64,000 bases of DNA from positions 1,263,757 through 1,327,756 of the forward strand of contig NZ_OY763408.1 in NCBI RefSeq assembly GCF_963667405.1, read 5' to 3'. Below the pieces are notes generated by a model. It saw only the letters and a program-made list of their open reading frames with translations. It made no database searches and had not been told where the DNA came from. Shown in pieces: positions 25,545 to 34,011 of the stretch. Positions within the stretch are counted from its first letter, which is position 1. Each line of letters begins with the position of its first letter. This DNA comes from an uncultured Sphaerochaeta sp. (GTDB lineage: Bacteria; Spirochaetota; Spirochaetia; Sphaerochaetales; Sphaerochaetaceae). The translations under genes and the position numbers were made by a program.

Positions 25545-27449
25545 ATGGAACATTGGACTATACAGGATGCTGAAGCGTTGTACCGCATCAATGCGTGGGG
25601 CAACGGCTATTTTCATATTTCCGAGCAAGGCGAGGTGGAAGTGCGCCTGAAGGACAAGTCTCCGGACTCATCGGCCAGCTTGCTCTCCATCGCCAAGGGT
25701 CTGCAGATGCGCGGCATGAAACTTCCTGTGTTGCTTCGCTTCTCCAATATTCTTGATGACAGGATCCAGCACATCAATGAAAGCTTCTTGCAGGCAATCG
25801 CAGATGTCGGCTACCAGGGCACCTATCGTGGGGTGTATCCGATCAAGGTGAACCAGCAACAGCAGGTGGTGGAGGAGATCTGCAAATATGGCAAGCAATA
25901 CCACCATGGCCTGGAGACCGGCAGCAAGGCCGAGCTGATCATAGCCCTTGCCCATATCGATGATCATGAAGCGTATGTGATCTGCAACGGCTACAAGGAT
26001 GAGGAGTATATCGATCTCGCCCTGAGAGGGCTCTCCTTGGGTATCCAGACCGTGCTTGTCATTGAGATGCCGGGGGAAGTGGGAATTATCCTTGAGCGTT
26101 CCAAAGCCTTGGGCATCAAACCCAACATCGGGATACGTATGAAACCTTCAACGGTTGCCAGCGGTCACTGGACGGACAGCGGCGGAGACCGCAGCGTGTT
26201 CGGACTGAACACCACGCAGGTGATCGAGGTGGTCGATCGGCTCAGGAGTGAGTCAATGCTTGACTGCCTCAAACTGTTGCACTACCACCTGGGTAGCCAG
26301 ATTCCCACCATTCATGATATTCGTGTGGGAGCCACGGAGGCGGCACGAGTCTATGCAGGACTCATCCATGAAGGTGCTCCCATGGGGCTGCTGGACATCG
26401 GCGGCGGACTTGCGATTGATTACGATGGTACCCATTCAGATTCCAGCAACAGCAGGAACTACTCCACCAAGGAGTACTGTGATGACGTGGTTGAGGAAAT
26501 CATGACCATCTGCAAAGAGGAACATATCGTTCACCCCACCATTCTCAGTGAGTCTGGACGAGCCTTGGTTACCTACTATTCGGTGCTGTTGATGAATGTC
26601 CTGGATACCAATCGGTTCCGCTCTCCTTCCAAGGCTTCCCCGTTCGAGGATAATGCCCTTCCTGCGTTGGAGAATCTTCTGTATGTGCGGACCATGCTCA
26701 ATGAGAAGAACGCACAAGAGTGCTTGAACGATCTGAACTACTATCGTGAGGAAATCCGCAACAAGTTTCTGTATGGCAAGGTGAACATACGCGAGCGTGC
26801 TGCTGCAGAACATGTCTATTGGGAAATCGTGGCGGAAATCCAGGATAAGTATGGCAATGTGAATGCCACAGAGTTCAAGAAGCTCGAACACCAACTCTCT
26901 GATATTTACTATGCCAACTTCAGCCTGTTCCAGTCCCTGCCGGATGTGTGGGCGATCGACCAGCTCTTTCCCATCATGCCCATCCACATGTTGGATAGGA
27001 AGCCCGACCGCATGGCGGTGCTTTCTGACATCACCTGTGACAGCGAGGGAAAGATTGACCGGTTCATCGGTGACCGTGAGACTGCAGACACCCTCTCCTT
27101 GCATACCCCTCCTGAGGATGAGGACTATATCTTGGGTGTGTTTCTGGTTGGTGCTTATCAGGAGACGTTGGGGGATCTGCACAACCTGCTTGGGGATACC
27201 AATGTGGCGACCGTTACCTTTGAGAACGGGAGCTTCAGCCTTCACAATGAGTTGGAAGGCGATACTGTCGCCGATGTGCTGAGCTATGTAGAATATGAAC
27301 CGAAGCGTTTGGAAGGCATGATCCGCGCCAAAGCGGAGAAAGCAGTGGAAGAGGGGAGGATCACCCCGCTCGAACGACGGAAGATCATCTCAGCCTATAC
27401 AGCCGGCATGAGAGGATATACCTACTATGAGACCGACCAAGAGGAGTAA
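25545..27449 (+). CDS. speA: Biosynthetic arginine decarboxylase
   Basis: The 634-residue PLP enzyme converts arginine to agmatine, the first step of the polyamine route. The PLP lysine is in YRGVYPIKVNQQ near residue 102. LETGSKAEL, GIRMKPS and LLDIGGGLAIDYDGT follow, all typical of the alanine-racemase-fold SpeA. Length matches the family. AAAGGAG precedes ATG 25545. Three genes for later polyamine steps follow with minimal gaps. A terminator stands before the promoter region, so control by attenuation is possible. Confidence 0.97.
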   Translation: MEHWTIQDAEALYRINAWGNGYFHISEQGEVEVRLKDKSPDSSASLLSIAKGLQMRGMKLPVLLRFSNILDDRIQHINESFLQAIADVGYQGTYRGVYPIKVNQQQQVVEEICKYGKQYHHGLETGSKAELIIALAHIDDHEAYVICNGYKDEEYIDLALRGLSLGIQTVLVIEMPGEVGIILERSKALGIKPNIGIRMKPSTVASGHWTDSGGDRSVFGLNTTQVIEVVDRLRSESMLDCLKLLHYHLGSQIPTIHDIRVGATEAARVYAGLIHEGAPMGLLDIGGGLAIDYDGTHSDSSNSRNYSTKEYCDDVVEEIMTICKEEHIVHPTILSESGRALVTYYSVLLMNVLDTNRFRSPSKASPFEDNALPALENLLYVRTMLNEKNAQECLNDLNYYREEIRNKFLYGKVNIRERAAAEHVYWEIVAEIQDKYGNVNATEFKKLEHQLSDIYYANFSLFQSLPDVWAIDQLFPIMPIHMLDRKPDRMAVLSDITCDSEGKIDRFIGDRETADTLSLHTPPEDEDYILGVFLVGAYQETLGDLHNLLGDTNVATVTFENGSFSLHNELEGDTVADVLSYVEYEPKRLEGMIRAKAEKAVEEGRITPLERRKIISAYTAGMRGYTYYETDQEE

Positions 27450-28658
27450 ATGATGCAGAAGAAACGTCTGATGATCATAGGCGCAGGTGGCGTGGGCAAT
27501 GTTGCCGTGCGCAAGTCCGCCAGAATGGAAGACCTCTATGAGGAGATTCTTTTGGCCAGTCGGACACAAGCAAAGTGTGATGCCATCGCCAAGGAAGCAG
27601 GACCGGTGCCGGTACAGACAGCACAGGTTGATGCGGATAATGCCGAGGAACTGGCCAAGCTGATCAGAAGCTTCAAGGCTGATGTTGTGCTGAACGTAGC
27701 GCTTCCCTATCAGGACCTTTCCATCATGGAAGCCTGTCTGCTTGCCGGAGCCCACTATGTGGATACGGCCAACTACGAACCCAAGGATGAGGCTCACTTT
27801 GAGTACTCCTACCAGTGGGCTTTCGAACAAAGATTCAAGGATGCGGGATTGACAGCCCTTCTGGGCAGTGGCTTCGACCCTGGGGTCACCAACGTGTTCA
27901 CAGCCTATGCGGCCAAGCACTACTTTGACGAGATGCACTATCTGGACATCGTGGACTGCAATGCAGGTGATCATGGCAAGAGCTTTGCCACCAACTTCAA
28001 TCCTGAGATCAATATACGTGAGATCACGCAGCATGGCCGGTATTATGAGAAGGGGGAGTGGGTCAACACCGAGCCGCTGGAAATCCATCAGAGCGTTGAC
28101 TACCCGCGCGTGGGAGCCAAGGAGAGCTATCTGCTCTTCCATGAGGAACTGGAGTCTTTGGTCAAACACTTTCCCACGCTCAAGCGGGCCCGCTTCTGGA
28201 TGACCTTCGGCCAGCAGTACCTGACCTTCCTCCGTGTTCTGGAAGAGGTCGGAATGACCAGTATCACGCCGATCAATTTCCAGGGGATGGAGATCCAGCC
28301 CCTGCAATTCCTCAAGGCTGTATTGCCGGAACCTGCCTCACTGGGAGCCAACTACCAAGGACAGACATCCATCGGGTGCCAGATACGGGGCGAGAAGGAC
28401 GGAAATCCGAGGAGCCTGTACATCTTCAACAACTGCAGCCATCAATTGGCGTATCAGGATACGAAGTCCCAGGCTGTCTCCTACACAACCGGTGTCCCTG
28501 CCGCGCTCGGGGCAAGTCTGGTTGCACGGGGTGTCTGGAACCGCAGCGGGGTGAACAACATGGAGCAGTTCGATCCCGATCCGTTCCTTGCCGAGCTCGG
28601 GCCCATGGGCCTTCCTTGGGAAGTCGTGGTTGACGGCAAGCTTGCCTTTGGAGTCTGA
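27450..28658 (+). CDS. Carboxynorspermidine/carboxyspermidine dehydrogenase
   Basis: The 402-residue protein has an N-terminal NAD(P)-binding Rossmann motif (IIGAGGVGNVAVRK) and belongs to the saccharopine dehydrogenase-like family. Position between speA and a carboxynorspermidine decarboxylase gene identifies it as the enzyme that condenses putrescine (or diaminopropane) with aspartate semialdehyde and reduces the imine. LLGSGFDPGVTNVFTAYA and DCNAGDHGKSFATNFNPEIN are typical of this branch. The ATG follows the speA stop directly, with AGAGGAG as ribosome site. Confidence 0.93.
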   Translation: MMQKKRLMIIGAGGVGNVAVRKSARMEDLYEEILLASRTQAKCDAIAKEAGPVPVQTAQVDADNAEELAKLIRSFKADVVLNVALPYQDLSIMEACLLAGAHYVDTANYEPKDEAHFEYSYQWAFEQRFKDAGLTALLGSGFDPGVTNVFTAYAAKHYFDEMHYLDIVDCNAGDHGKSFATNFNPEINIREITQHGRYYEKGEWVNTEPLEIHQSVDYPRVGAKESYLLFHEELESLVKHFPTLKRARFWMTFGQQYLTFLRVLEEVGMTSITPINFQGMEIQPLQFLKAVLPEPASLGANYQGQTSIGCQIRGEKDGNPRSLYIFNNCSHQLAYQDTKSQAVSYTTGVPAALGASLVARGVWNRSGVNNMEQFDPDPFLAELGPMGLPWEVVVDGKLAFGV

Positions 28659-28660
28659 GC

Positions 28661-29773
28661 ATGATTGATCCACAGGCAATCACCCATACCCCAGCCTTTG
28701 TGCTGGAGTATGAGGCTCTGCAAAACAACCTGCGCCTTATCAAGGGACTGCAAGAAGAGCTGGATGTCTCGTTCCTGTTTGCACTGAAGGGGTTCGCCAT
28801 GCATGCAGTGTTCCCGGAACTTGCTTCCTGCGCTCATGGGGCAACTGCATCCTCACTCAATGAGGCACTGCTTGCCTCTCCCTACTTTGCAGAAGTGCAT
28901 GCCTATGCACCGGTCTATCAGATGCGTGAATTTGAAGCCATAGCACGCATTGCAAGTCATATCACCTTCAACTCACTGTCCCAGTATGAGAAACATCGCA
29001 AAGAGGTATCCCATGCTTCTGTGGGATTGCGGGTCAATCCCTTGTACAGCACCGTCTCCACAGCGCTCTACGATCCCTGCAGTCCTGGATCGCGGCTGGG
29101 GCTTCTGCCGGAAGATCTCAAGACCCTTCCAGAGGGGATTGAGGGCCTGCATGTGCACAATCTGTGCGAGAGTGGTGCCCAGGATACTGCCTCCACGCTT
29201 GCTTCGCTGGAACAGCACTACGGACATCTGCTGGACGGGCTTGTGTGGCTGAATCTTGGGGGAGGCCACCTGGTTACCCGAAAAGGGTATGACCTTGACC
29301 TGTTCCGCGAAACAATCCTTGCTTTCAAGCAAAGACATCCCAATCTCACCCTCTACTTTGAGCCCGGGGCCGCCTTTGTGTGGGAAACCGGGTACTTGGT
29401 AACCACCGTGTTGGATATCGTGAAGAACCGGAGATATACGACCCTGATGCTCGACACCTCGTTTGCAGCTCATATGCCCGATTGCCTGGAGATGCCCTAC
29501 GCCCCGAATGTGGTGGGAGCCACGGTAGGGGAGAGCGGGATTCGGCTGGGTGGCTGCAGTTGCCTTGCCGGCGACTGGGTGGGTTCCTACACCTTCGGGG
29601 GAGAACCGAAGGTGGGTGACCGTCTGGTCCTGTTGGATATGATGCACTACACCATGGTCAAAACGACCATGTTCAACGGCATTGCCCTGCCAGATATCGG
29701 CATCATGCAAGAGGGGAAGTACCGCATCGTCAAATCATTTGGATTTGATGACTATCAGCGAAGACTCAGCTAG
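28661..29773 (+). CDS. nspC: Carboxynorspermidine/carboxyspermidine decarboxylase
   Basis: The 370-residue PLP-dependent enzyme of the alanine-racemase fold decarboxylates carboxy(nor)spermidine to (nor)spermidine. The PLP lysine is in VSFLFALKGFAMHAVF near residue 46; VGLRVNPLYST, LHVHNLCE, WLNLGGGHLV and LYFEPGAAFVWETGYL follow. LGGCSCLAGDW near the C-terminus carries the catalytic cysteine region at the dimer interface. It starts two bases after the dehydrogenase gene. With SpeA and SpeB present, spermidine from putrescine is the likely product. Confidence 0.95.
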   Translation: MIDPQAITHTPAFVLEYEALQNNLRLIKGLQEELDVSFLFALKGFAMHAVFPELASCAHGATASSLNEALLASPYFAEVHAYAPVYQMREFEAIARIASHITFNSLSQYEKHRKEVSHASVGLRVNPLYSTVSTALYDPCSPGSRLGLLPEDLKTLPEGIEGLHVHNLCESGAQDTASTLASLEQHYGHLLDGLVWLNLGGGHLVTRKGYDLDLFRETILAFKQRHPNLTLYFEPGAAFVWETGYLVTTVLDIVKNRRYTTLMLDTSFAAHMPDCLEMPYAPNVVGATVGESGIRLGGCSCLAGDWVGSYTFGGEPKVGDRLVLLDMMHYTMVKTTMFNGIALPDIGIMQEGKYRIVKSFGFDDYQRRLS

Positions 29774-29782
29774 GAGATGACG

Positions 29783-30667
29783 ATGGACCATTGGTTTCTC
29801 GATTCCGAATTTCCCAATAGTGAAGCACACAATGCTGTGTTTCATGTCATTCCCTTCCCGCTGGAAGAGACAGTCTCCTATATGGGGGGTACCTCACAGG
29901 GTCCTGCCGCACTCATCGATGCATCCTCGCAGCTCGAACAGCTGGTGGAAGGCTTCGGCAATCCCGGTAAGCTGGGAATCCATACCACACAGGCCATCGA
30001 TTGTGCATTTTCGGCTGAGAAAGCCCTGGCACAAGCGACGCAGCGCATGATCGAAGCAGGAAAACATGGGTCTCTGCCTGTCTTGCTCGGAGGTGAGCAC
30101 TCGGTGACCAACGCAGCCATAGGGTTTCTCAGGGAGCAATATCGCCAGGAGGAGGTCGGTTTTCTGCAGTTCGATGCCCATATGGATCTGCGTGACAGCT
30201 ATGAGGGGAGCAAACTCAGCCATGCGTGTGTCATGCATAGGGTGGCAGAAGCTGGCTTTCCCCTGTTCCAGGTCGGTATCCGAAATTACAGCGAAGAGGA
30301 CCTAGAGGCAAGGAAAACGTTCGATATCGGCCACTTTGATGCTTCTGCACTCTACAAAAGCAAGCTCGATGGGAGCTTTCTCTCTTTGTCCCTGCCACCG
30401 AAGTTTCCCCGAAAGCTCTACCTCACCTTTGATGTGGATGCTCTGGATGCAGGTCTGATGAGTGCAACCGGCACCCCTGACCCAGGCGGACTCGCCTGGT
30501 GGGATGCCATCACCCTATTGGGGCAACTGACACAGGGCCGCACCATCGTAGGCCTTGATGTGGTGGAGCTTGCTCCCTCTGTCCTGCATCATCCTGCGTA
30601 TACTGCGGCCAAGCTCACCTATTTCCTGATGGGACTAGCGGCAAAGCGCAACGCCAAGCTCACGTGA
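29783..30667 (+). CDS. speB: Agmatinase (agmatine ureohydrolase)
   Basis: The 294-residue manganese enzyme hydrolyses agmatine to putrescine and urea. Metal-binding segments are all present: GGEHSVTNA, FDAHMDLRDSYEG and FDVDALDAG. ATG 29783 is chosen because GGAG lies seven bases before it; ATG 29777 directly abuts that GGAG. It is the last gene of the polyamine operon, nine bases after nspC. Its 3' end overlaps the convergent flavodoxin gene by 33 bases. Confidence 0.95.
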   Translation: MDHWFLDSEFPNSEAHNAVFHVIPFPLEETVSYMGGTSQGPAALIDASSQLEQLVEGFGNPGKLGIHTTQAIDCAFSAEKALAQATQRMIEAGKHGSLPVLLGGEHSVTNAAIGFLREQYRQEEVGFLQFDAHMDLRDSYEGSKLSHACVMHRVAEAGFPLFQVGIRNYSEEDLEARKTFDIGHFDASALYKSKLDGSFLSLSLPPKFPRKLYLTFDVDALDAGLMSATGTPDPGGLAWWDAITLLGQLTQGRTIVGLDVVELAPSVLHHPAYTAAKLTYFLMGLAAKRNAKLT

Positions 30668-31060
30668 TGCTGAGAGGGCCTCTTCATCGGGCGAATCGAG
30701 TGCGATGACAGGCGGGGCCAACAGCTGTGCCCCCGCATCGAGGGCTGTCTGTTTCCAATCCTCCATCCACTTGCCGTCCCCCCAGCCGTATGAGCCGAAA
30801 AGCACGAGCTTGCGGCCGGACAGGTGGGGAAGCAGTCCTTCGAACATCGGTTCGAACACTTCATCCTCCAAGCCTTCGGAGCCCATGGCTGGGCACCCAA
30901 AGGCATAGGCGTCGTAGCTGTCCAGCATATCAGCAGAGAAAATCCCTGCCTGGATGACCAGAGCCGTTCCTCCCGAGGACTTCACACCCTCGATGAGAGC
31001 CTTCGCCATCGCTTCGGTATTTCCCGTACCGCTGTAGTAGATGACTGCAATTTTGTTCAT
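30635..31060 (-). CDS. Flavodoxin
   Basis: The 141-residue protein has the FMN phosphate-binding loop YYSGTGNTEAMA at residues ~8-19 and the FMN-ring loops FGCPAMGSEGLED and FGSYGWGDGKW. Length is that of a short-chain flavodoxin, an electron carrier that replaces ferredoxin under iron limitation. ATG 31060 overlaps the stop of the upstream DUF3793 gene (ATGA), so both are one operon. The 3' end runs 33 bases into speB. Confidence 0.95.
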   Translation of the reverse strand: MNKIAVIYYSGTGNTEAMAKALIEGVKSSGGTALVIQAGIFSADMLDSYDAYAFGCPAMGSEGLEDEVFEPMFEGLLPHLSGRKLVLFGSYGWGDGKWMEDWKQTALDAGAQLLAPPVIALDSPDEEALSASRELGVALCR

Positions 31061-31623
31061 AGAGCCTTCCTTCGCACCGTAAGCTGATCGATGCTCCACC
31101 CTTTGTGGTGGAGTTCGAGATAGACCTTGGTGCAGTGTTTGTATTGTGCAAATATGCGTTTTGCTGTGTCTACGTCATTGTAGACTTTCCAGCACCCGTC
31201 ACACAGTCCTCTGCAACCCTGATTCTGGATGAATGCCTTTACATCCTGGGTAGGGTAGCCCAGAAAGAGCCCGATCTCATGGGGAAACGTTTGCTCCTTC
31301 TGGCTATCAAGCCTTTCCTGCAGATGCTTCAGCAAATGAGGACAGGAACCGATGGGATACCCCAAGGGACAGAGCAGCGTCTGCACTTCCTCATCCTTCA
31401 GTTTTGCATCAAGCAGGTGTGGACGATGCACATACAAGAGATGCAGATCATCCTTGCTGGACAAGAGGGTGATGGCAACCCCTTTGTCGTTGAGCATCCG
31501 GTTCCAGGTTGCAACCTGTTCGACAACCGCCTGTGTATCATGGTACCGGTAACTGATCAGGTTGCCCACCTTCAGTGCGGCAAGCGTTGGGGATGCATAA
31601 CGCACCAAGAGTTCGTCTGACAC
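31057..31623 (-). CDS. DUF3793 family protein
   Basis: The 188-residue protein fits the DUF3793 family, often found next to flavodoxin genes in anaerobes. Segments GYPIGSCPHLLKHLQER, HEIGLFLGYPTQDVKAFI and CRGLCDGCWKVYNDVDTA are conserved-looking; the three clustered cysteines may bind metal. The function is unknown, with iron homeostasis suggested only by context. GTG 31623 is chosen, with AGGAAGG before it; TTG 31635 overlaps that site. A TTAGC/GCTAA repeat lies 25 bases upstream. Confidence 0.8.
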   Translation of the reverse strand: MSDELLVRYASPTLAALKVGNLISYRYHDTQAVVEQVATWNRMLNDKGVAITLLSSKDDLHLLYVHRPHLLDAKLKDEEVQTLLCPLGYPIGSCPHLLKHLQERLDSQKEQTFPHEIGLFLGYPTQDVKAFIQNQGCRGLCDGCWKVYNDVDTAKRIFAQYKHCTKVYLELHHKGWSIDQLTVRRKAL

Positions 31624-31647
31624 GGCCTTCCTCAAATCAGAAATGAA

Positions 31648-31661
31648 TTAGCATACGCTAA
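31648..31661 (-). promoter_or_regulatory. Inverted repeat upstream of DUF3793-flavodoxin operon
   Basis: TTAGC-ATAC-GCTAA overlaps a -10-like TATGCT on the minus strand. The form resembles metal-dependent DtxR-type boxes, which would suit an iron-responsive flavodoxin operon, but the arms are only five bases long. Confidence 0.4.
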
Positions 31662-31719
31662 CATATCTTTGATACACGAAAGAAGGAGGCTTGGTCAATA
31701 CCTAGCAGAAAGATAAGAA

Positions 31720-32547
31720 TTAAGCTTTGTTCCCTTCACTCATCTCGATGAGACGTTGCATTTTCTGTGACAAGGAGGAAGCCTTCCCGAATTGGGTATC
31801 AGCTTTCTTCTGTGCCCAGCGATAGATGAGCTTTGCATCCTCAAAGTTGCCGATCTTCCGATAACAGCGGCCGATGTGCACCATCAGGCCGATCAACTCT
31901 GCCTGGGTGGCGAAATCTTGCTCAGTTTCGAGATACGAGCGGACAATGATGTAGTGCTCCAATGCTTCCCGGTAGTTCTTCATCCGCTCAAGGCAGAAGC
32001 CAAGGGCACAGCGGGCCATGATGGCCTGGTTGGAGACAGAACCACTGAGCTCCTCAAGCAGGCTGAGCACATGCCTGCGGATGACCACCTCCCGGGTGTA
32101 CTCTTTCTTGGCGTGCATGATGTCTGCCTGAAGGCAGAGGGCGTCGATATAAAGATCATACGATGGGCCGTTCTCCTCAGACCACGGCAACGCAAGCAGG
32201 GAGGCAACGATTCCTTCCGCTTCCTCCAGCTGGCTGTTGTCCAGATAGGACTGTCCCAAGGCCAGCAGGGCTTCCAAGGTGAGATCACTGCCATCCCCAT
32301 GGAGTGCTTGGTTCGTCTGGTAAATCTGCTGGGCTACCTCGAGCTCACGCTCACTCTCTTTTGCCTCAAGGTATGCCATATTCAGTTCACTCATCAAAAG
32401 TACATAGTGCTGATTCATCGGCCCATGTGCATTGAAGTGAGCAACCCGCTTCTTCTCCAGGTCCGCAATGTTCTGTTGCACTTTTGCAAAGTACACCGGG
32501 TCATCGAGCTCGCTGGTCAAAAGCAATTTGGCAAAATAGTTTTCCAT
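31720..32547 (-). CDS. Tetratricopeptide-repeat protein
   Basis: The 275-residue protein is almost wholly helical, with TPR-like pairs at about residues 48-85, 88-125, 130-170, 172-205 and 212-250 (for example LEALLALGQSYLDNSQLEEA and MVHIGRCYRKIGNFEDAKLIY). No signal peptide is visible, so it is probably a cytoplasmic scaffold. The start ATG has no ribosome site; a consensus TATAAT ends six bases upstream. It is probably monocistronic. No specific function can be given. Confidence 0.83.
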   Translation of the reverse strand: MENYFAKLLLTSELDDPVYFAKVQQNIADLEKKRVAHFNAHGPMNQHYVLLMSELNMAYLEAKESERELEVAQQIYQTNQALHGDGSDLTLEALLALGQSYLDNSQLEEAEGIVASLLALPWSEENGPSYDLYIDALCLQADIMHAKKEYTREVVIRRHVLSLLEELSGSVSNQAIMARCALGFCLERMKNYREALEHYIIVRSYLETEQDFATQAELIGLMVHIGRCYRKIGNFEDAKLIYRWAQKKADTQFGKASSLSQKMQRLIEMSEGNKA

Positions 32548-32553
32548 ACTCGG

Positions 32554-32583
32554 ATTATATACAGCCTGCGGCTCTTGCTACAA
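32554..32583 (-). promoter_or_regulatory. Promoter of TPR gene, leaderless geometry
   Basis: On the minus strand TTGTAG (32578-32583), 18 bases and a perfect TATAAT (32554-32559) are followed by six bases and the ATG. The -35 overlaps the stop codon of the preceding methyltransferase gene. Confidence 0.65.
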
Positions 32584-33363
32584 GCTTGTTCCAGGTTTTC
32601 TGCAACGCAACGCCAGATAGCAGTCTTGGATGTAACTGTCCAGCATCATTGCACCCGAACGATCGGTATAGAGGTCTGTTATCACAAAACCTGCCTGCGT
32701 GAGGCCTCCAAGCAAATCACCCAAGGTGTGGCTGAACTCGACGGTGTCGTGCTTGGAGAGTCGCTTTTCAAGTTCTTTCTTTCCCAGGCTGGTGAGATCA
32801 CTGTAGGGAAGGGTGTATTTGACGCAAAGCTTGTCGTGCATGGCCTTCTTCTCATCAAAGATATAGAGCACCGGATTGGTGACCGAGGTGAGGAAGCAGC
32901 CCCCCTGTTTGAGTATCCGATGGCAATGCCGGTACATGGTGTGCACTTGGTCGATGAAACAGGTGGATGTCGGATTGTAGATCAGGTCAAAGCGCTCGTC
33001 AGCGAACAAGGAGAGATCACGCATATCCGCTTGCACGCATTCCATGTCCAGTCCAAGCGAGTCTGCATAGGACTTGTCCTGGTCAAGTTGTTTTTGTGAG
33101 ATGTCCAGCACGGTGACATGTGCTCCAGCAAGACTCATGAGGACTGCTTGCTGCCCACCTCCACAGGCAAGGGCAAGCACTTCCTTGCCCTTAAGATCTG
33201 CCACCCAATGGGGGGGGACCTGTTTGAAAGGAGAGAGGACCATATCGAGTTCCCCGTTGCGGGCCTTCTCGATCTGTGTTTCAGTCACCCCATCGGTCCA
33301 GATATTCTTCTGCCCGACTTCCCAGTCCCAGGCTGTGGCATTGTGTTGTACGTACGTTTCCAT
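32578..33363 (-). CDS. Class I SAM-dependent methyltransferase
   Basis: The 261-residue protein has the SAM-binding motif I VLALACGGGQQAVLMSLAG near residue 65, acidic residue motif VTVLDISQKQLD, and FDLIYNPTS with post-motif strands. It fits family methyltransferase 11. The substrate is unknown. ATG 33363 has no Shine-Dalgarno and lies six bases after a -10 TATGGT with a -35 TTGCAT at 17 bases. Neighbouring genes on the same strand each have their own promoter. Confidence 0.87.
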   Translation of the reverse strand: METYVQHNATAWDWEVGQKNIWTDGVTETQIEKARNGELDMVLSPFKQVPPHWVADLKGKEVLALACGGGQQAVLMSLAGAHVTVLDISQKQLDQDKSYADSLGLDMECVQADMRDLSLFADERFDLIYNPTSTCFIDQVHTMYRHCHRILKQGGCFLTSVTNPVLYIFDEKKAMHDKLCVKYTLPYSDLTSLGKKELEKRLSKHDTVEFSHTLGDLLGGLTQAGFVITDLYTDRSGAMMLDSYIQDCYLALRCRKPGTSL

Positions 33364-33369
33364 GGCCAG

Positions 33370-33398
33370 ACCATAGCACGGAAGGCATAAGTATGCAA
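33370..33398 (-). promoter_or_regulatory. Promoter of methyltransferase gene, leaderless geometry
   Basis: TTGCAT (33393-33398), 17 bases, TATGGT (33370-33375), six bases, ATG, all on the minus strand. Confidence 0.6.
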
Positions 33399-33418
33399 CC
33401 AATGAAAAACAACTGTAT

Positions 33419-33934
33419 TTATTGTAGAAATTTAGTTTCCAGAGGAGTATAGGTGAGCAACCCTTTTTCCTGATGTGAATGCATAAGGGCAAGCGCACAT
33501 TGTTTGGTGCCAAAGGGATGAACAGGAACGAGTTGAGGGCATCGTGCACGGCGAAAGAGGGTCACATGTGCTTGGAAGGAGGTGTCTTCGACAGGGATAT
33601 GCTCGCGCATCAGCAGTGATACCAAGTGGTGTTGCAACTCATGCAGTACCTCTGAATGAGAAACCCCAGCCCAGATGACATCCCCATCCCGTTTGGCGAA
33701 CCTCCCGAGGTGTGTGAACGTCAGATCGAGCGGGGATAGGGGAATCTGGGAAAGCAATGAAGCGAGTGGTTCAACCAAGGATGGGTCACGTTCTCCGAGA
33801 AAGCACATCGTGAGATGCAGATTTTCCCGACGGGTCCTTGTGCCTTTGGCAAGGGAAGGCTCGAGGCGATCCTGCACCTTGTAAAGGTTGTCTTTGGTCG
33901 CTGCATCGAAGAGTACGCCATAGAAGAGTCGCAT
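33419..33934 (-). CDS. thpR: RNA 2',3'-cyclic phosphodiesterase / 2'-5' RNA ligase family protein
   Basis: The 171-residue protein has the two catalytic HxT motifs of the 2H phosphoesterase family: HLTM near residue 40 and HVTL near residue 128. Members open 2',3'-cyclic phosphates on RNA. Start MRLFYGVLF is the usual N-terminus of the family and confirms ATG 33934. No Shine-Dalgarno precedes it; TATACT ends six bases upstream with TTGGCA at 17 bases. The gene lies 77 bases from tRNA-Met on the same strand. Confidence 0.9.
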   Translation of the reverse strand: MRLFYGVLFDAATKDNLYKVQDRLEPSLAKGTRTRRENLHLTMCFLGERDPSLVEPLASLLSQIPLSPLDLTFTHLGRFAKRDGDVIWAGVSHSEVLHELQHHLVSLLMREHIPVEDTSFQAHVTLFRRARCPQLVPVHPFGTKQCALALMHSHQEKGLLTYTPLETKFLQ

Positions 33935-33940
33935 GTCTTG

Positions 33941-33969
33941 AGTATAGGAGGGAAGTGCGTTTTTGCCAA
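33941..33969 (-). promoter_or_regulatory. Promoter of thpR, leaderless geometry
   Basis: TTGGCA (33964-33969), 17 bases, TATACT (33941-33946), six bases to the ATG on the minus strand. Confidence 0.65.
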
Positions 33970-33977
33970 GAAGCAAG

Positions 33978-34008
33978 AAAGACCTCCCTGGTTTCCCAAG
34001 GAGGTCTT
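33978..34008 (-). terminator. Terminator following tRNA-Met
   Basis: AAGACCTCC and GGAGGTCTTT form a nine-base stem, followed on the minus strand by CTTGCTTCTT. It begins three bases beyond the tRNA 3' end. Confidence 0.75.
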
Positions 34009-34011
34009 CTT

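Noticed and set aside
25285..25628. Small minus-strand frames in the SPFH-speA gap
   Set aside because: No ribosome site, no leaderless promoter and no protein-like composition; one runs into speA.
31792..33099. 435-codon open frame on the plus strand
   Set aside because: It is antisense to the TPR and methyltransferase genes, which have promoters and motifs. The product has no recognisable domain.
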